DNA from: CAYRWM01 sp964428055 | GTDB taxonomy: Bacteria; Bacillota; Clostridia; Christensenellales; Christensenellaceae | Length of the DNA stretch: 64,000 bases | Assembly (NCBI GenBank): GCA_964428055.1 | Contig: CAYRWM010000001.1 | Coordinates: 54,514 to 118,513 of the forward strand | Direction of reading: 5' to 3' | Part shown: positions 24,979 to 33,414 of the stretch, one piece after another | How the letters are laid out: every line of letters starts with the position of its first letter | Position numbering within the stretch: the stretch's first letter is position 1 | Notes under the pieces: model-generated | What the model saw: only the letters and a program-made list of their open reading frames with translations | Databases searched by the model: none | What the model was told of the DNA's origin: nothing | Program-made: the position numbers and the translations under genes

Positions 24979-25926
24979 ATGAACAGAAGATCCAAGCTTA
25001 TCATATTACTGGTCATAGTATTCGCAGTGCTGACGCTCTTTCCCGTAGCTGCTTTTGCGGATATGGGAGGATTTGCCGGCAGCAGCGACTTCGGATCATT
25101 TGATTTCGGCGGCGGCAGTTCCTATGATTCATGGGATTCGGGTTCGTCGTATGATGGCGGGTCCGGCGGACTTGTGCTTCTTCCGTTTATGGGAGGAGGA
25201 TCCGGCGGCGGTGGCCTGACATTCTTTATAATAATCATAATTGTCATAGCTGTTATAAGTATCATACAGCGCTACAGGAACGGCGGCGGCAGCAGCGGCG
25301 GTTCATCCAACCCCGGTGCCAAGATAGAGGATATCTCGACGCTGACGCCTATGAGCGAGTATAAGACCGTCGATCCGAACTTTAACGAGGAGAAGATCAA
25401 GGAAAAGATAGCCGACTGGTACGTGAATATGCAGCAGGCATGGACAAGAAAGAATATGGCTCCGGTCCAGCCGTACTTTACGGATACGCTGTATGCCCAG
25501 TTTGAGTCCCAGATGAAGGAATACATAGCACGCAAGCAGACTAACTATGTGGAGAATATAGCGGTGCTTAATGTAGAACTCAGGGGATACAGACAGGATG
25601 CCGAGAAGGACAGCATATTCGCACTTGTCTCCACAAGGATAACCGACTATGTCGTGGATGATACGACAGGCAAGGTTATAAGGGGCAGCAAGGGCAACGA
25701 GCTGTTTATGGTCTATGAGTATACTCTCATAAGGACCGCAGGCAAGAAGACACCGTCTGAAGGTACGACAGGGGCGACCGAGATCGCATGTCCGTACTGC
25801 GGAGCTCCGATCAATATCAACCAGAGCGCTAAGTGCGAGTACTGCGGCAACATAATCAAGCAGAAGGATTACGACTGGGTCATATCTGCAATAAAGGGTG
25901 TGGCACAGCGTACCGGAAGAAGATAG
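24979..25926 (+). CDS. Tim44-like membrane protein with C-terminal zinc ribbon
   Basis: A 315-residue protein with a signal-like N-terminus (residues 1-27, ending AAFADMGG), a Gly/Ser/Asp-rich stretch, a transmembrane helix (about 82-95), a second Gly-rich stretch, and then a Tim44-like domain (about 125-255: YVNMQQAWTRKNM, FTDTLYAQFESQM, YTLIRTAG). A zinc ribbon follows with two CxxC pairs (CPYCG and CEYCG, about 274-292). Similar Tim44-like proteins with Gly-rich N-termini occur in Firmicutes without known function. It sits 20 bases behind the DUF3048 gene with a good Shine-Dalgarno (GAGAGG). A perfect-looking terminator follows. Confidence 0.8.
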   Translation: MNRRSKLIILLVIVFAVLTLFPVAAFADMGGFAGSSDFGSFDFGGGSSYDSWDSGSSYDGGSGGLVLLPFMGGGSGGGGLTFFIIIIIVIAVISIIQRYRNGGGSSGGSSNPGAKIEDISTLTPMSEYKTVDPNFNEEKIKEKIADWYVNMQQAWTRKNMAPVQPYFTDTLYAQFESQMKEYIARKQTNYVENIAVLNVELRGYRQDAEKDSIFALVSTRITDYVVDDTTGKVIRGSKGNELFMVYEYTLIRTAGKKTPSEGTTGATEIACPYCGAPININQSAKCEYCGNIIKQKDYDWVISAIKGVAQRTGRR

Positions 25927-25941
25927 TAAAAACCAACAAAA

Positions 25942-25978
25942 AACGGCATCTGCCTCGGGCAGGTGCCGTTTTGTTTTA
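25942..25978 (+). terminator. Intrinsic terminator, bidirectional between convergent genes
   Basis: A 13-base-pair stem (AACGGCATCTGCC against GGCAGGTGCCGTT, one G-T pair) with a 3-base loop, followed by TTGTTTTAT on the plus strand and preceded by an A-rich run that gives T's on the minus strand. Confidence 0.88.
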
Positions 25979-25983
25979 TCTTG

Positions 25984-26769
25984 TCAGAGATAGTACTCTC
26001 CGATCCGGTCTTTAAGAGAAGCTATATCAGCGTTTCCTGAGCATACCGGGCATGAGGGATCAGACGGAAGATCCGTTACACGGGATTTTAGCTTTTCCGC
26101 ATCGAATGTGAATATCTTACCTGTAAGGAGGTCTTCCGATCCCGCGAGATACTTTATGCATTCAGCAGCCTGTACGCTGCCGAGCACGCCGACTGAGGGG
26201 CCGAGCACACCGACTTTTGAACATGTATCAGTATTTTCCGGCACTTCGGCTATGAGACACCTGAGGCACGGACCTTTTCCCGGAACATACGTCATCGCCT
26301 GGCCGCCGTATCTGACGACTCCGGCATGGGAGAACGGCTTTTTTGAAAGCACACACGCGTCGTTTATAAGGAACTTCGTTCCCATTCTGTCAACAGCGTC
26401 TATGACGAAATCATAATCGCGGATAAGATCCTGAATGTTGTCGGGCGTTACCCTTTCCTTAAATGTCAGGACTTCGAGAGCGGGATTCAGTGCTTTCAGC
26501 TTTTCAGCCGCAGCTTCGGCCTTGAGCCTGCCTGCGTCTTCAGCTGTATAGATGATCTGCCTCGGCAGATTCGATGCATCGACAGAGTCATAGTCCGCTA
26601 TGCATATGGCGCCGATGCCGGATGCGGCAAGGTACATTGCGCATATGCTCCCGAGTCCTCCTGCGCCTATCAGCAGAACGCGTGAGGAGAGCAGTCTTTC
26701 CTGACCGTTTTCGCCTATGCCGGCAAGCGCTATATTACGTGCGTATTTTGTTTTCTGATCATCTCTCAT
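25984..26769 (-). CDS. ThiF/MoeB-type E1-like adenylyltransferase
   Basis: A 261-residue E1-like enzyme. The nucleotide-binding motif GAGGLGS is near residue 36, followed by IADYDSVDASNLPRQ, the usual Asp and Asn-Arg-Gln elements of MoeB and ThiF. The zinc ligands are two pairs, Cys168/Cys171 and Cys240/Cys243, and a candidate catalytic Cys183 lies in TCSKVGVLGP. Family members adenylate the C-terminus of a ubiquitin-like sulfur carrier (ThiS, MoaD or others). No such carrier gene lies in this window, so the partner is unknown; MoeB-like is the closest guess. It is divergent from the radical SAM gene at 26992. Confidence 0.85.
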   Translation of the reverse strand: MRDDQKTKYARNIALAGIGENGQERLLSSRVLLIGAGGLGSICAMYLAASGIGAICIADYDSVDASNLPRQIIYTAEDAGRLKAEAAAEKLKALNPALEVLTFKERVTPDNIQDLIRDYDFVIDAVDRMGTKFLINDACVLSKKPFSHAGVVRYGGQAMTYVPGKGPCLRCLIAEVPENTDTCSKVGVLGPSVGVLGSVQAAECIKYLAGSEDLLTGKIFTFDAEKLKSRVTDLPSDPSCPVCSGNADIASLKDRIGEYYL

Positions 26770-26908
26770 ATAAGCTTAAAACCCTTTCAGATACGATAAT
26801 ATTAACACATTTTCTCTGTTTATACACGGTTTCGGGGAAGCATTCAGGTAAGCAGAAAAAAACAAATATGAAATTTTACACAATAATTTACAAATTGTTA
26901 AAAATTGA

Positions 26909-26937
26909 TTGAAATGCTCAGGCCTGCGTTGTATAAT
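26909..26937 (+). promoter_or_regulatory. Promoter of the SPASM radical SAM gene
   Basis: TTGAAA (26909-26914), 17-base spacer, perfect TATAAT (26932-26937). The region upstream to 26770 is AT-rich and non-coding. Confidence 0.78.
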
Positions 26938-26991
26938 AATATGAGTTTGTTTAAGATTACAAGTTTTGTACATTTATAAGGAGGTAATTCT

Positions 26992-28407
26992 ATGATAACA
27001 GCTGAACAAGTACAAAGCTTTCTGGGCAGTCCCTTCGTACAGAAGAGAATGAGAAAGCTGTCAGTTGTCGAAGCTGACGGCAAGACAAGACTTGACCATG
27101 TGCTTGACGGCTACCTTAAGAAGGACAAGAAGCGTTTTAAGGATCTGGGCTATCATTTTGTGTTATCATTTTTCCCTACTTTTGCAAAGATAGACAAGAA
27201 AGAGCTTAAAACGACGATCGATACTCCTTTCTACAGGAAGGCCCTCAACAATGTGTGCAAGAGCGTGCCCGAGCTGGGACTTCATGCGCCGCAGAATTTC
27301 GTAGCGCCGATACTCGTTGTCTGGAACTTTACGAACATCTGCAATCTGAAGTGCGTGCACTGCTATCAGGATGCCCACAAGGCTCTGCCTGATGAGCTCA
27401 CACTTGAGGAGAGACTGCATGTCGTTGACGAGATGATCAAAAACCATGTCGCGACACTCGCTATCTCCGGCGGCGAACCGCTGATGTGCAAGGACTTCTG
27501 GGAAGTCGCAAAGTATGCTCATGACAACGGCATGTATCTGTCAGTAGCAACGAACGGCACACTCATAACAGAGGAAGTCGCCGCAAAGCTGGCTGAGATA
27601 GTCGATTATGTCGAGATCAGCGTAGACAGCGTAGACCCCAAAGTGCATGACGCTTTCAGAGGCGGAGACGGTCTCTGGGAGAAAGCCGTACAGGGTATCA
27701 AGAACTGTGTTGCTACAGGCAAGCTCGATGTAGGTATGGCTTCAACGGTAACGCGCAGGAACTTCGGCGAGCTGAGACAGCTCATCGATCTCGCGACGGA
27801 ACTCGGATGCACATCGTTCTATGCGTTCAACTACATCCCCGCGGGCAGAGGCAAGTCGATTGAACTTGAAGACCTGACTCCCGAGATGCGTGAAGAGATG
27901 CTGCACATACTGCATGAGGCGCTTCTTGATGAATCCAAGTGTTCAACGATGTCAACATGCACTCAGTACGGACGTTACTGCATAGAGCACGCTCCCGACG
28001 ATACACTCGTACTTAACCACTACGGAGTGTTCAAGGGTCAGCAGGCAAAGATGCTGTGCGAATACATCGGCGGATGCGGAGCAGGCAGACTGTACTGTGC
28101 GTTCCAGCCTAACGGCAAGGTCACACCCTGTGTTTTCATCAATAAGGTCGTAGGCGACTTAAGAGAGAACAGCCTGTCCGAGATCTGGATGAATGCTCCG
28201 ATGATGCAGGATCTGAGAGACCGCGACAAGCTGAAAGAGCACTGCGGATCATGCAAAAACCGTACACTGTGCGGCGGTTGCAGAGCGAGAGCTTACGGAT
28301 ATTTCGAAGATCATCTCGCACCCGATCCCGGATGCATCTACAATCAGAAGGCATGGGATGAGCTCGTAGCCGAGAATAAGGTTCAGAGCGAATCCGAAGG
28401 CATATGA
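26992..28407 (+). CDS. Radical SAM enzyme with SPASM domain
   Basis: A 471-residue radical SAM/SPASM protein. About 105 N-terminal residues of unrecognised sequence precede the radical SAM core, whose cluster cysteines are Cys117, Cys121 and Cys124 in CNLKCVHC (CX3CX2C). LAISGGEPLM is the SAM-binding GGEP motif. The C-terminal SPASM region carries at least seven cysteines (GGCGAGRLYC, KVTPCVF, EHCGSCKN, LCGGCRARAYG), enough for two auxiliary 4Fe-4S clusters. The layout matches AhbC/AhbD/NirJ-like haem enzymes and peptide-modifying SPASM enzymes alike; the sequence does not decide between them. A GGAGG Shine-Dalgarno precedes the ATG, and a strong terminator follows. Confidence 0.88.
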   Translation: MITAEQVQSFLGSPFVQKRMRKLSVVEADGKTRLDHVLDGYLKKDKKRFKDLGYHFVLSFFPTFAKIDKKELKTTIDTPFYRKALNNVCKSVPELGLHAPQNFVAPILVVWNFTNICNLKCVHCYQDAHKALPDELTLEERLHVVDEMIKNHVATLAISGGEPLMCKDFWEVAKYAHDNGMYLSVATNGTLITEEVAAKLAEIVDYVEISVDSVDPKVHDAFRGGDGLWEKAVQGIKNCVATGKLDVGMASTVTRRNFGELRQLIDLATELGCTSFYAFNYIPAGRGKSIELEDLTPEMREEMLHILHEALLDESKCSTMSTCTQYGRYCIEHAPDDTLVLNHYGVFKGQQAKMLCEYIGGCGAGRLYCAFQPNGKVTPCVFINKVVGDLRENSLSEIWMNAPMMQDLRDRDKLKEHCGSCKNRTLCGGCRARAYGYFEDHLAPDPGCIYNQKAWDELVAENKVQSESEGI

Positions 28408-28426
28408 TAAGGTTGATTATTAAGTC

Positions 28427-28458
28427 AGACGGACATGAAAATGTCCGTCTTTCTTTTT
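28427..28458 (+). terminator. Intrinsic terminator of the SPASM radical SAM gene
   Basis: A perfect 10-base-pair stem (AGACGGACAT / ATGTCCGTCT) capped by a GAAA tetraloop and followed by TTCTTTTT. The end of the T-tract overlaps the -35 of the next promoter. Confidence 0.92.
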
Positions 28459-28485
28459 GCAAAAAACAGCCCGGCATTATATAAT
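28457..28485 (+). promoter_or_regulatory. Promoter of the 70-residue repeat protein gene
   Basis: TTGCAA (28457-28462), 17-base spacer, perfect TATAAT (28480-28485). Its -35 shares the last two T's of the preceding terminator. Confidence 0.78.
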
Positions 28486-28545
28486 AATATGCAGGACAGT
28501 TTGTCTGTTTTTATATGAATAATACGTAAAAAGGAGTTTAGTGAT

Positions 28546-28758
28546 ATGGGTATCAAAGAAGGATTCGGCGGCATAAAGGATAAGATCGACGGAGCTCTTG
28601 AAAAGACTGATATCGATGATAAGATCAAAGGCGCTTTCACGGGCATAAAGGACAAGATGGACGATGCTCTGGAGAAGACCGATATAGATGACAAGATCAA
28701 GGAAAAGTTCGACGACATCAAGGACAAGTTCAAGAAAGACGACAAGGAAGAAAAGTAA
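28546..28758 (+). CDS. 70-residue amphipathic protein built of 24-residue repeats
   Basis: A small charged protein with no recognised family. Two nearly identical 24-residue units (residues 8-31 and 32-55) share the core IKDK-x-D-x-ALEKTDIDDKIK, followed by a partial third unit (56-70) that ends in a Lys/Asp/Glu tail. The first residues MGIKEGF match the end of a unit, so the whole protein is repeat. Composition is dominated by Lys, Asp, Ile and Glu, with no Cys, Trp or signal peptide; it should form long amphipathic helices. It has its own promoter, a strong Shine-Dalgarno (AAGGAG, 9 bases before ATG) and its own terminator, so it is very likely expressed. Function unknown. Confidence 0.8.
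   Translation: MGIKEGFGGIKDKIDGALEKTDIDDKIKGAFTGIKDKMDDALEKTDIDDKIKEKFDDIKDKFKKDDKEEK
28567..28755 (+). repeat. 72-bp tandem repeat inside the small-protein gene
   Basis: Copy 1 at 28567-28638, copy 2 at 28639-28710 and a partial diverged copy from 28711. Copies 1 and 2 differ mostly at third codon positions, which suggests old duplication under selection for the protein sequence. Confidence 0.8.
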
Positions 28759-28770
28759 CTTATACTGTAC

Positions 28771-28804
28771 TGCCGTCCCGTACGCGGGACGGCATATCTT
28801 TTTG
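28771..28804 (+). terminator. Intrinsic terminator of the 70-residue protein gene
   Basis: A perfect 10-base-pair stem (TGCCGTCCCG / CGGGACGGCA) with loop TACG, followed by TATCTTTTT. It lies directly before the HD-domain gene. Confidence 0.85.
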
Positions 28805-28817
28805 AAAGGGTGCTTAA

Positions 28818-29426
28818 ATGCAGACTGACATTATATCCGAGGTCCCTGAATGGCCGTTCATACGTGAAAGGTATATGCGCTGGCTCGATGTTCTCCTGAG
28901 TACCGTTGAATTTCAGTATAAGGTCAGCACCATACATAATACCGAGCACTGTGCGAGGGTGCTGATTCACGCACTGAGGCTGGCGTATGCCTGCAGGCTT
29001 AATGAAGAGGATTCCGAAGCTCTCGGAGCGGCATCGATATTTCATGATGCCGGACGTATTGCAGACGGTCTTGATACCGGACATGGAGAGCGGTCCGCGC
29101 ATTACTACAGGGATATGTGCAGGGAAAAGGGCTTTCCATATGATGAAAGATCGTATCTATCCATGTTCTTCCATGACCGGCCCGATGAAATGGGTAAAGA
29201 AGCGTTCCTTAAAAACGGACTTAGAGAGGATACCCGGATATATCTCATATTCAAAGATTCAGACGGTCTGGACAGGCTGAGGCTGGGTGCCCGGTATCTC
29301 GACCTCAGGAAACTCAGGACTCCGGAAGCGCTGGGTATGGTCGGCTTTGCGGGCAGCATTGCGCATATGACTCATGAGGAGCTTATTTCAATGCTGGACC
29401 GCCCTTTCAGAGGGTCTAAAATATAG
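28818..29426 (+). CDS. HD-domain protein (putative phosphohydrolase)
   Basis: A 202-residue HD-superfamily protein. The metal-binding pattern is visible: His40/His44 in IHNTEHC, His76-Asp77 in IFHDAGR, His119-Asp120, and Asp147/Asp149 in FKDSDGLDRLRLG. Such proteins hydrolyse phosphate ester bonds in nucleotides or related compounds; the substrate cannot be predicted. A GAAAGGG Shine-Dalgarno precedes ATG 28818, and the gene starts about 15 bases after the terminator of the previous unit, so it may depend on read-through or on a promoter within it. No other domain is present. Confidence 0.75.
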   Translation: MQTDIISEVPEWPFIRERYMRWLDVLLSTVEFQYKVSTIHNTEHCARVLIHALRLAYACRLNEEDSEALGAASIFHDAGRIADGLDTGHGERSAHYYRDMCREKGFPYDERSYLSMFFHDRPDEMGKEAFLKNGLREDTRIYLIFKDSDGLDRLRLGARYLDLRKLRTPEALGMVGFAGSIAHMTHEELISMLDRPFRGSKI

Positions 29427-29502
29427 ACATAAATCGGCCTTATATGATAGGATTGACATATAGAAACTATATCACTTGAACGTATTTCAGAGAGGTATTG
29501 AT

Positions 29503-31995
29503 ATGGCAGGAAATCGCCCGATGGGCAGACAGAAAGTCACCGGAAACGGAAGCGCCAATGTGTTCAGACGCGGGTCCGGACTGGGATTCGGCAGAACAGG
29601 CAGCGGCAGTACTCCTCCGCCTCCCGGAGGGAGCGGCGGTGGCGGCAACCGTAACTACGGAAGCGGCGGAAACCGCGGATTCAATATAGGCGGCGGCGGA
29701 AAGGCAGGCGGATGCGTCGGCATCATAGTCGTTATCATTCTTATCATTGTTTTCGCCACGCAGTGCAGCGGCGGCGGTGCGGGTAACGTGCTTGGCAATG
29801 TCCTCGGCGGGACTTCCGACCATGTCACGTCATACGATACAGGGTCCGCTTCCGACAGCCTGTACGATTTCTTCGGCAGCGACAGTACGGCGGTCTCTGA
29901 CTGGACAGACCAGGCTCCGACGACTGCGCTCGACAGCACGGTCGCAACCGGCTCAAGAGAAAAGTATACCGTGATCAAAGGCGGCGGAAGGGACGAGGTC
30001 ACAGTCATGATATATCTGTGCGGCACAGACCTCGAATCTGGCAGCGGCATGGCGACAAGGGACCTTGTCGAGATGACCAATGCGACGCTGAGCGATAAAG
30101 TGCATGTCCTTGTATATACCGGCGGCACAAGGAACTGGAACAACAACGTCGTCAGTTCCAGCGTGAACCAGATATATGAGATAAGGGACGGCGGACTTGA
30201 GAGGCTGGTCGAGAACGACGGCACGGATGCCATGACAAAGCCGGCTACGCTCACAAGATTCATCAAGTACTGCGCAGACAGGTATCCTTCGGCCAACAGA
30301 AAAGAACTCATACTCTGGGATCACGGCGGCGGATCAGTCAGCGGTTTCGGATACGATGAAAAGAACCAGATGTCAGGATCCATGACACTGGCGGGGATAA
30401 AGACCGCGCTTAAGGATGCGGGGCAGAAGTTCGATTTCATAGGTTATGACGCTTGTCTCATGGCTACCGTTGAGAACGGACTCATGCTCGATGACTTTGC
30501 TGATTACATGATCGCGTCCGAAGAGTCCGAGCCCGGCATAGGATGGTATTACACGAACTGGCTGACAGACCTCAGCAAAAATACGTCTATGCCCACGACA
30601 GAGATAGGCAAGGAGATAGTGGATGACTTCGTATCCCAGTGTGCGAGAAACTGCAACGGCCAGGCGGCAACGCTCTCGCTCGTTGATGTAGCGGAACTCT
30701 CCAATACGGTTCCGGCGGACTTGAAGAATTTCTCAAAGTCCATCAAAGCGTACATAACGGACAATAGCTATAAGACTGTCTCCGCTGCGAGAAACAATAC
30801 GAGGGAGTTCGCAACACGCTCAAGGATCGATCAGATAGACCTCGCTCACTTCGCGACCAACCTCGGAAATGCCGAAGGCAATAAACTTGCGGACACCATA
30901 AAGGGTGCCGTTAAATACAACAGGACATCCACCAACATGACGAATGCGTACGGACTTTCGATATACTTCCCGTACAGAAGCGCCAAGTATGTGGATTCAG
31001 CCATAAACACCTATCAGGAGATAGGTATGGATGACGATTATGCGAGCTGCATTAGAGAGTTTGCCGGTCTTGAGACCGCGGGTATTGCGTCTTACGGCGG
31101 CACGGGCAGTCCGCTGTCATCTCTGTTCGGCGGAGGGTCCTCATCTTCAGGTTCGCTCCTGGGCAGCCTTCTCGGCGGATCATCTTCTTCGGGTGACCTG
31201 CTCGGCGGTTCGTCATCAGGCGGCGATATCTCCGACCTTATAGGTTCATTCCTCGGCGGCGACGTAGGATCCGTTGACGGTCTTTCAAGTCTGAACAGCG
31301 GATTCCTCTCGGGAAGGGATCTTTCCGATAAGGAGACCATAGAGTACATTTCAAACAACAGGTTTGATGAGACCTACCTTGAGTGGCAGCAGAACGAGGA
31401 CGGACGGGACGTCATAGTGATGCCCGAGAGTCAGTGGGATATGGTCACGGGAGTTGCCTTAAACATGTTCTATGATGACGGCGAGGGATATATTAACCTC
31501 GGACGCGACAATATCATAGAATACGACGGTGACGGAAACCTCGTTGCGGCCGACGACCATACTTGGCTCGCCATGAACGGTCATGCTGTAGCTTTCTTTG
31601 TGGAAAGCACACAGGAAGTGGACGGCAAGATCGTTACCGAAGGCTGCATACCTGCACTTCTCAACGGCGAGAGGGTCGAGATAATGGTAGAGTTCGATGA
31701 CGCTCATCCGACAGGATTCGTCACGGGCGCGAGAAGGGTGTACGCGGAAGGTGAGACCGATACGGTCGCCAAGAACATGGTGGAGATCGTTGACGGCGAT
31801 ACGATCGATTTCATCTGCGATTACTACAGCTACGACGGCGAGCTTATAGATAATTACGCGCTGGGCGAACAGCTCGTAGTGGACGGAGATCTTGAACTGC
31901 TGAACCTTGATATAGGTTCCGGCAGGCTCCGTGAGACGTACGTGTTCACTGACATATATCAGAGAGAACACTGGACGCCTTATCTTTCAAGATAA
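29503..31995 (+). CDS. Clostripain-family (C11) cysteine protease, membrane-anchored
   Basis: An 830-residue protein with a peptidase C11 domain. The catalytic pair is His274 in LWDHGGG and Cys318 in GYDACLMATVE; VMIYLCGTDLESG (about 167) and the ASEESEPGIGWYY segment are also typical. The N-terminus has no signal peptide: a Gly/Arg-rich stretch (1-68) is followed by one transmembrane helix (about 70-88, GIIVVIILIIVF). After the protease a Ser/Gly/Leu-rich linker (about 530-600) leads to a C-terminal domain of unknown type ending near 830. ATG 29503 is preferred to the in-frame TTG at 29476 because AGAGAGG lies 6-12 bases before it. Processing between the two chains, known for clostripain, cannot be judged. 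Confidence 0.88.
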   Translation: MAGNRPMGRQKVTGNGSANVFRRGSGLGFGRTGSGSTPPPPGGSGGGGNRNYGSGGNRGFNIGGGGKAGGCVGIIVVIILIIVFATQCSGGGAGNVLGNVLGGTSDHVTSYDTGSASDSLYDFFGSDSTAVSDWTDQAPTTALDSTVATGSREKYTVIKGGGRDEVTVMIYLCGTDLESGSGMATRDLVEMTNATLSDKVHVLVYTGGTRNWNNNVVSSSVNQIYEIRDGGLERLVENDGTDAMTKPATLTRFIKYCADRYPSANRKELILWDHGGGSVSGFGYDEKNQMSGSMTLAGIKTALKDAGQKFDFIGYDACLMATVENGLMLDDFADYMIASEESEPGIGWYYTNWLTDLSKNTSMPTTEIGKEIVDDFVSQCARNCNGQAATLSLVDVAELSNTVPADLKNFSKSIKAYITDNSYKTVSAARNNTREFATRSRIDQIDLAHFATNLGNAEGNKLADTIKGAVKYNRTSTNMTNAYGLSIYFPYRSAKYVDSAINTYQEIGMDDDYASCIREFAGLETAGIASYGGTGSPLSSLFGGGSSSSGSLLGSLLGGSSSSGDLLGGSSSGGDISDLIGSFLGGDVGSVDGLSSLNSGFLSGRDLSDKETIEYISNNRFDETYLEWQQNEDGRDVIVMPESQWDMVTGVALNMFYDDGEGYINLGRDNIIEYDGDGNLVAADDHTWLAMNGHAVAFFVESTQEVDGKIVTEGCIPALLNGERVEIMVEFDDAHPTGFVTGARRVYAEGETDTVAKNMVEIVDGDTIDFICDYYSYDGELIDNYALGEQLVVDGDLELLNLDIGSGRLRETYVFTDIYQREHWTPYLSR

Positions 31996-32024
31996 AACCA
32001 TACTGATCTTACCGGAGGGTGGAT

Positions 32025-33413
32025 ATGCCGGGAAAGGCACCACGGCAGGATAAGAGAGATATGATGCTAACGGCCCCCATAGAGGGGCTCGTTATGCGTA
32101 TGTCGGTCCCGACCATCCTGTCAATGCTTATAGCAGCATTCTATAATATAGCGGATACGTATTTTGTAGGGCAGATCGATACCATATCAACGGCATCGGT
32201 CGGTCTTGCTCTGCCTGTCATGACCATTGTGCAGGCCATAGGATTCCTGTTCGGACACGGCAGTGGCAATTATATGGCGAGAAAGCTCGGCGAGGGGGAC
32301 AGGAAGTCTTCGGATATAATGTCGGATACTTCTGTCATACTGTGCTTCATTTCAGGCTGCGTGATAATGACTCTGTGTCTCCTGTTCATGAATCCGCTCG
32401 TAAAGGTGCTCGGTGCGACCCCTGTGCTGGTGGAGCCCGCAACGGAGTACATATCCATAATAATGATTGGCATGCCGTTCCTCATGACCTCGTTCACCAT
32501 GAACAACCAGCTGAGGTTCCAGGGATACGCCACAAAGGGTATGATAGGCATGGCGATAGGATCACTGCTGAACGTCGGTCTGGATCCGCTTCTGATGTTC
32601 GGATTCGGCATGGGCCTCAAGGGCGCGGCGGTAGCTACGGTCATAGGTCAGATAGTCTCGTTCGTGATCCTTCTCGGTATGACGGGCAGGCTTAAAAAAT
32701 GGAAACCCCAGTTCAGACCCAGTAAGCAACTTACGGGTGCCATATTCAGATTCGGTATACCGTCGCTTCTAAGACAGGGCATCATGGCGGTGGCTACCAT
32801 ATGCATGAATCAGGTGGCCGGAGGCTACAGCGAGGCAGCAATCGCCGCCATGTCAATAGTCGGAAAGATACTCATGGTAGGCGGATTTATAGTGATAGGC
32901 CTCGGGCAGGGATTCCAGCCGATAGTAGGTTTTAATTCCGGCGCCGGGAAGTGGTCCAGGGTGAGAAGAGTATATGTATTCTGCATGAAGACCTCGACTC
33001 TCATATCGCTTGTGTACGGCATAGTGTGCTGCGTTTTCGCAGCTTCACTTGTCGCATTTTTCAGGGACGATCCGGCGGTTATAGAGGCCGGGACTATAAT
33101 ACTGAGGTTCCAGAGCATAGCCTTTATGCTGAGCGGCATGGTGGTCATGACGAACATGCTGCTTCAGAATATGGGGAAGGCATTCACGGCGTCTTTTCTG
33201 GCGCTCACAAGACAGGGTATATTCTTTATACCGCTTCTATATGTGCTGCCTTTATTCTTCGGCATTTGGGGATTCTATACGGCTCAGGCGGCTGCGGATC
33301 TGCTCGCTTTCATCGTTACTGTGCCGTTCATTATAAAACTTCTGCGTGATCTTAAAAAACTTGAGAGCGATGAAACAGCAGAAAACTGTGCAGATACTGC
33401 ATCGGAGGTTTGA
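32025..33413 (+). CDS. MATE-family efflux transporter
   Basis: A 462-residue polytopic membrane protein of the multidrug and toxin extrusion (MATE/NorM-DinF) family with about 12 hydrophobic segments. The first half has PTILSMLIAAFYNIADTYFVG-type sequence (quoted in part), and the second half repeats the pattern from about residue 240 with FGIPSLLRQGIMAVA and NQVAGGYSEAAIAA. Such transporters exchange drugs or metabolites for Na+ or H+. ATG 32025 is preferred to the overlapping GTG 32019 because GGAGG (32014-32018) is then 6 bases upstream. It lies 29 bases after the clostripain-like gene and touches the alcohol dehydrogenase gene, suggesting co-transcription. Confidence 0.9.
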   Translation: MPGKAPRQDKRDMMLTAPIEGLVMRMSVPTILSMLIAAFYNIADTYFVGQIDTISTASVGLALPVMTIVQAIGFLFGHGSGNYMARKLGEGDRKSSDIMSDTSVILCFISGCVIMTLCLLFMNPLVKVLGATPVLVEPATEYISIIMIGMPFLMTSFTMNNQLRFQGYATKGMIGMAIGSLLNVGLDPLLMFGFGMGLKGAAVATVIGQIVSFVILLGMTGRLKKWKPQFRPSKQLTGAIFRFGIPSLLRQGIMAVATICMNQVAGGYSEAAIAAMSIVGKILMVGGFIVIGLGQGFQPIVGFNSGAGKWSRVRRVYVFCMKTSTLISLVYGIVCCVFAASLVAFFRDDPAVIEAGTIILRFQSIAFMLSGMVVMTNMLLQNMGKAFTASFLALTRQGIFFIPLLYVLPLFFGIWGFYTAQAAADLLAFIVTVPFIIKLLRDLKKLESDETAENCADTASEV

Positions 33414-33414
33414 T

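Noticed and set aside
28427..28758. Ribosomally made peptide cluster: SPASM enzyme plus the 70-residue protein
   Set aside because: The peptide has no Cys, Ser/Thr-rich core or leader-like start. A strong terminator and own promoter separate it from the enzyme, and no transporter or peptidase is linked.
29454..29476. A perfect TTGACA at 29454 as a promoter of the clostripain-like gene
   Set aside because: No -10 occurs at 15-19 bases; the best TATATC is only 8 bases away. It may be chance in an AT-rich gap.
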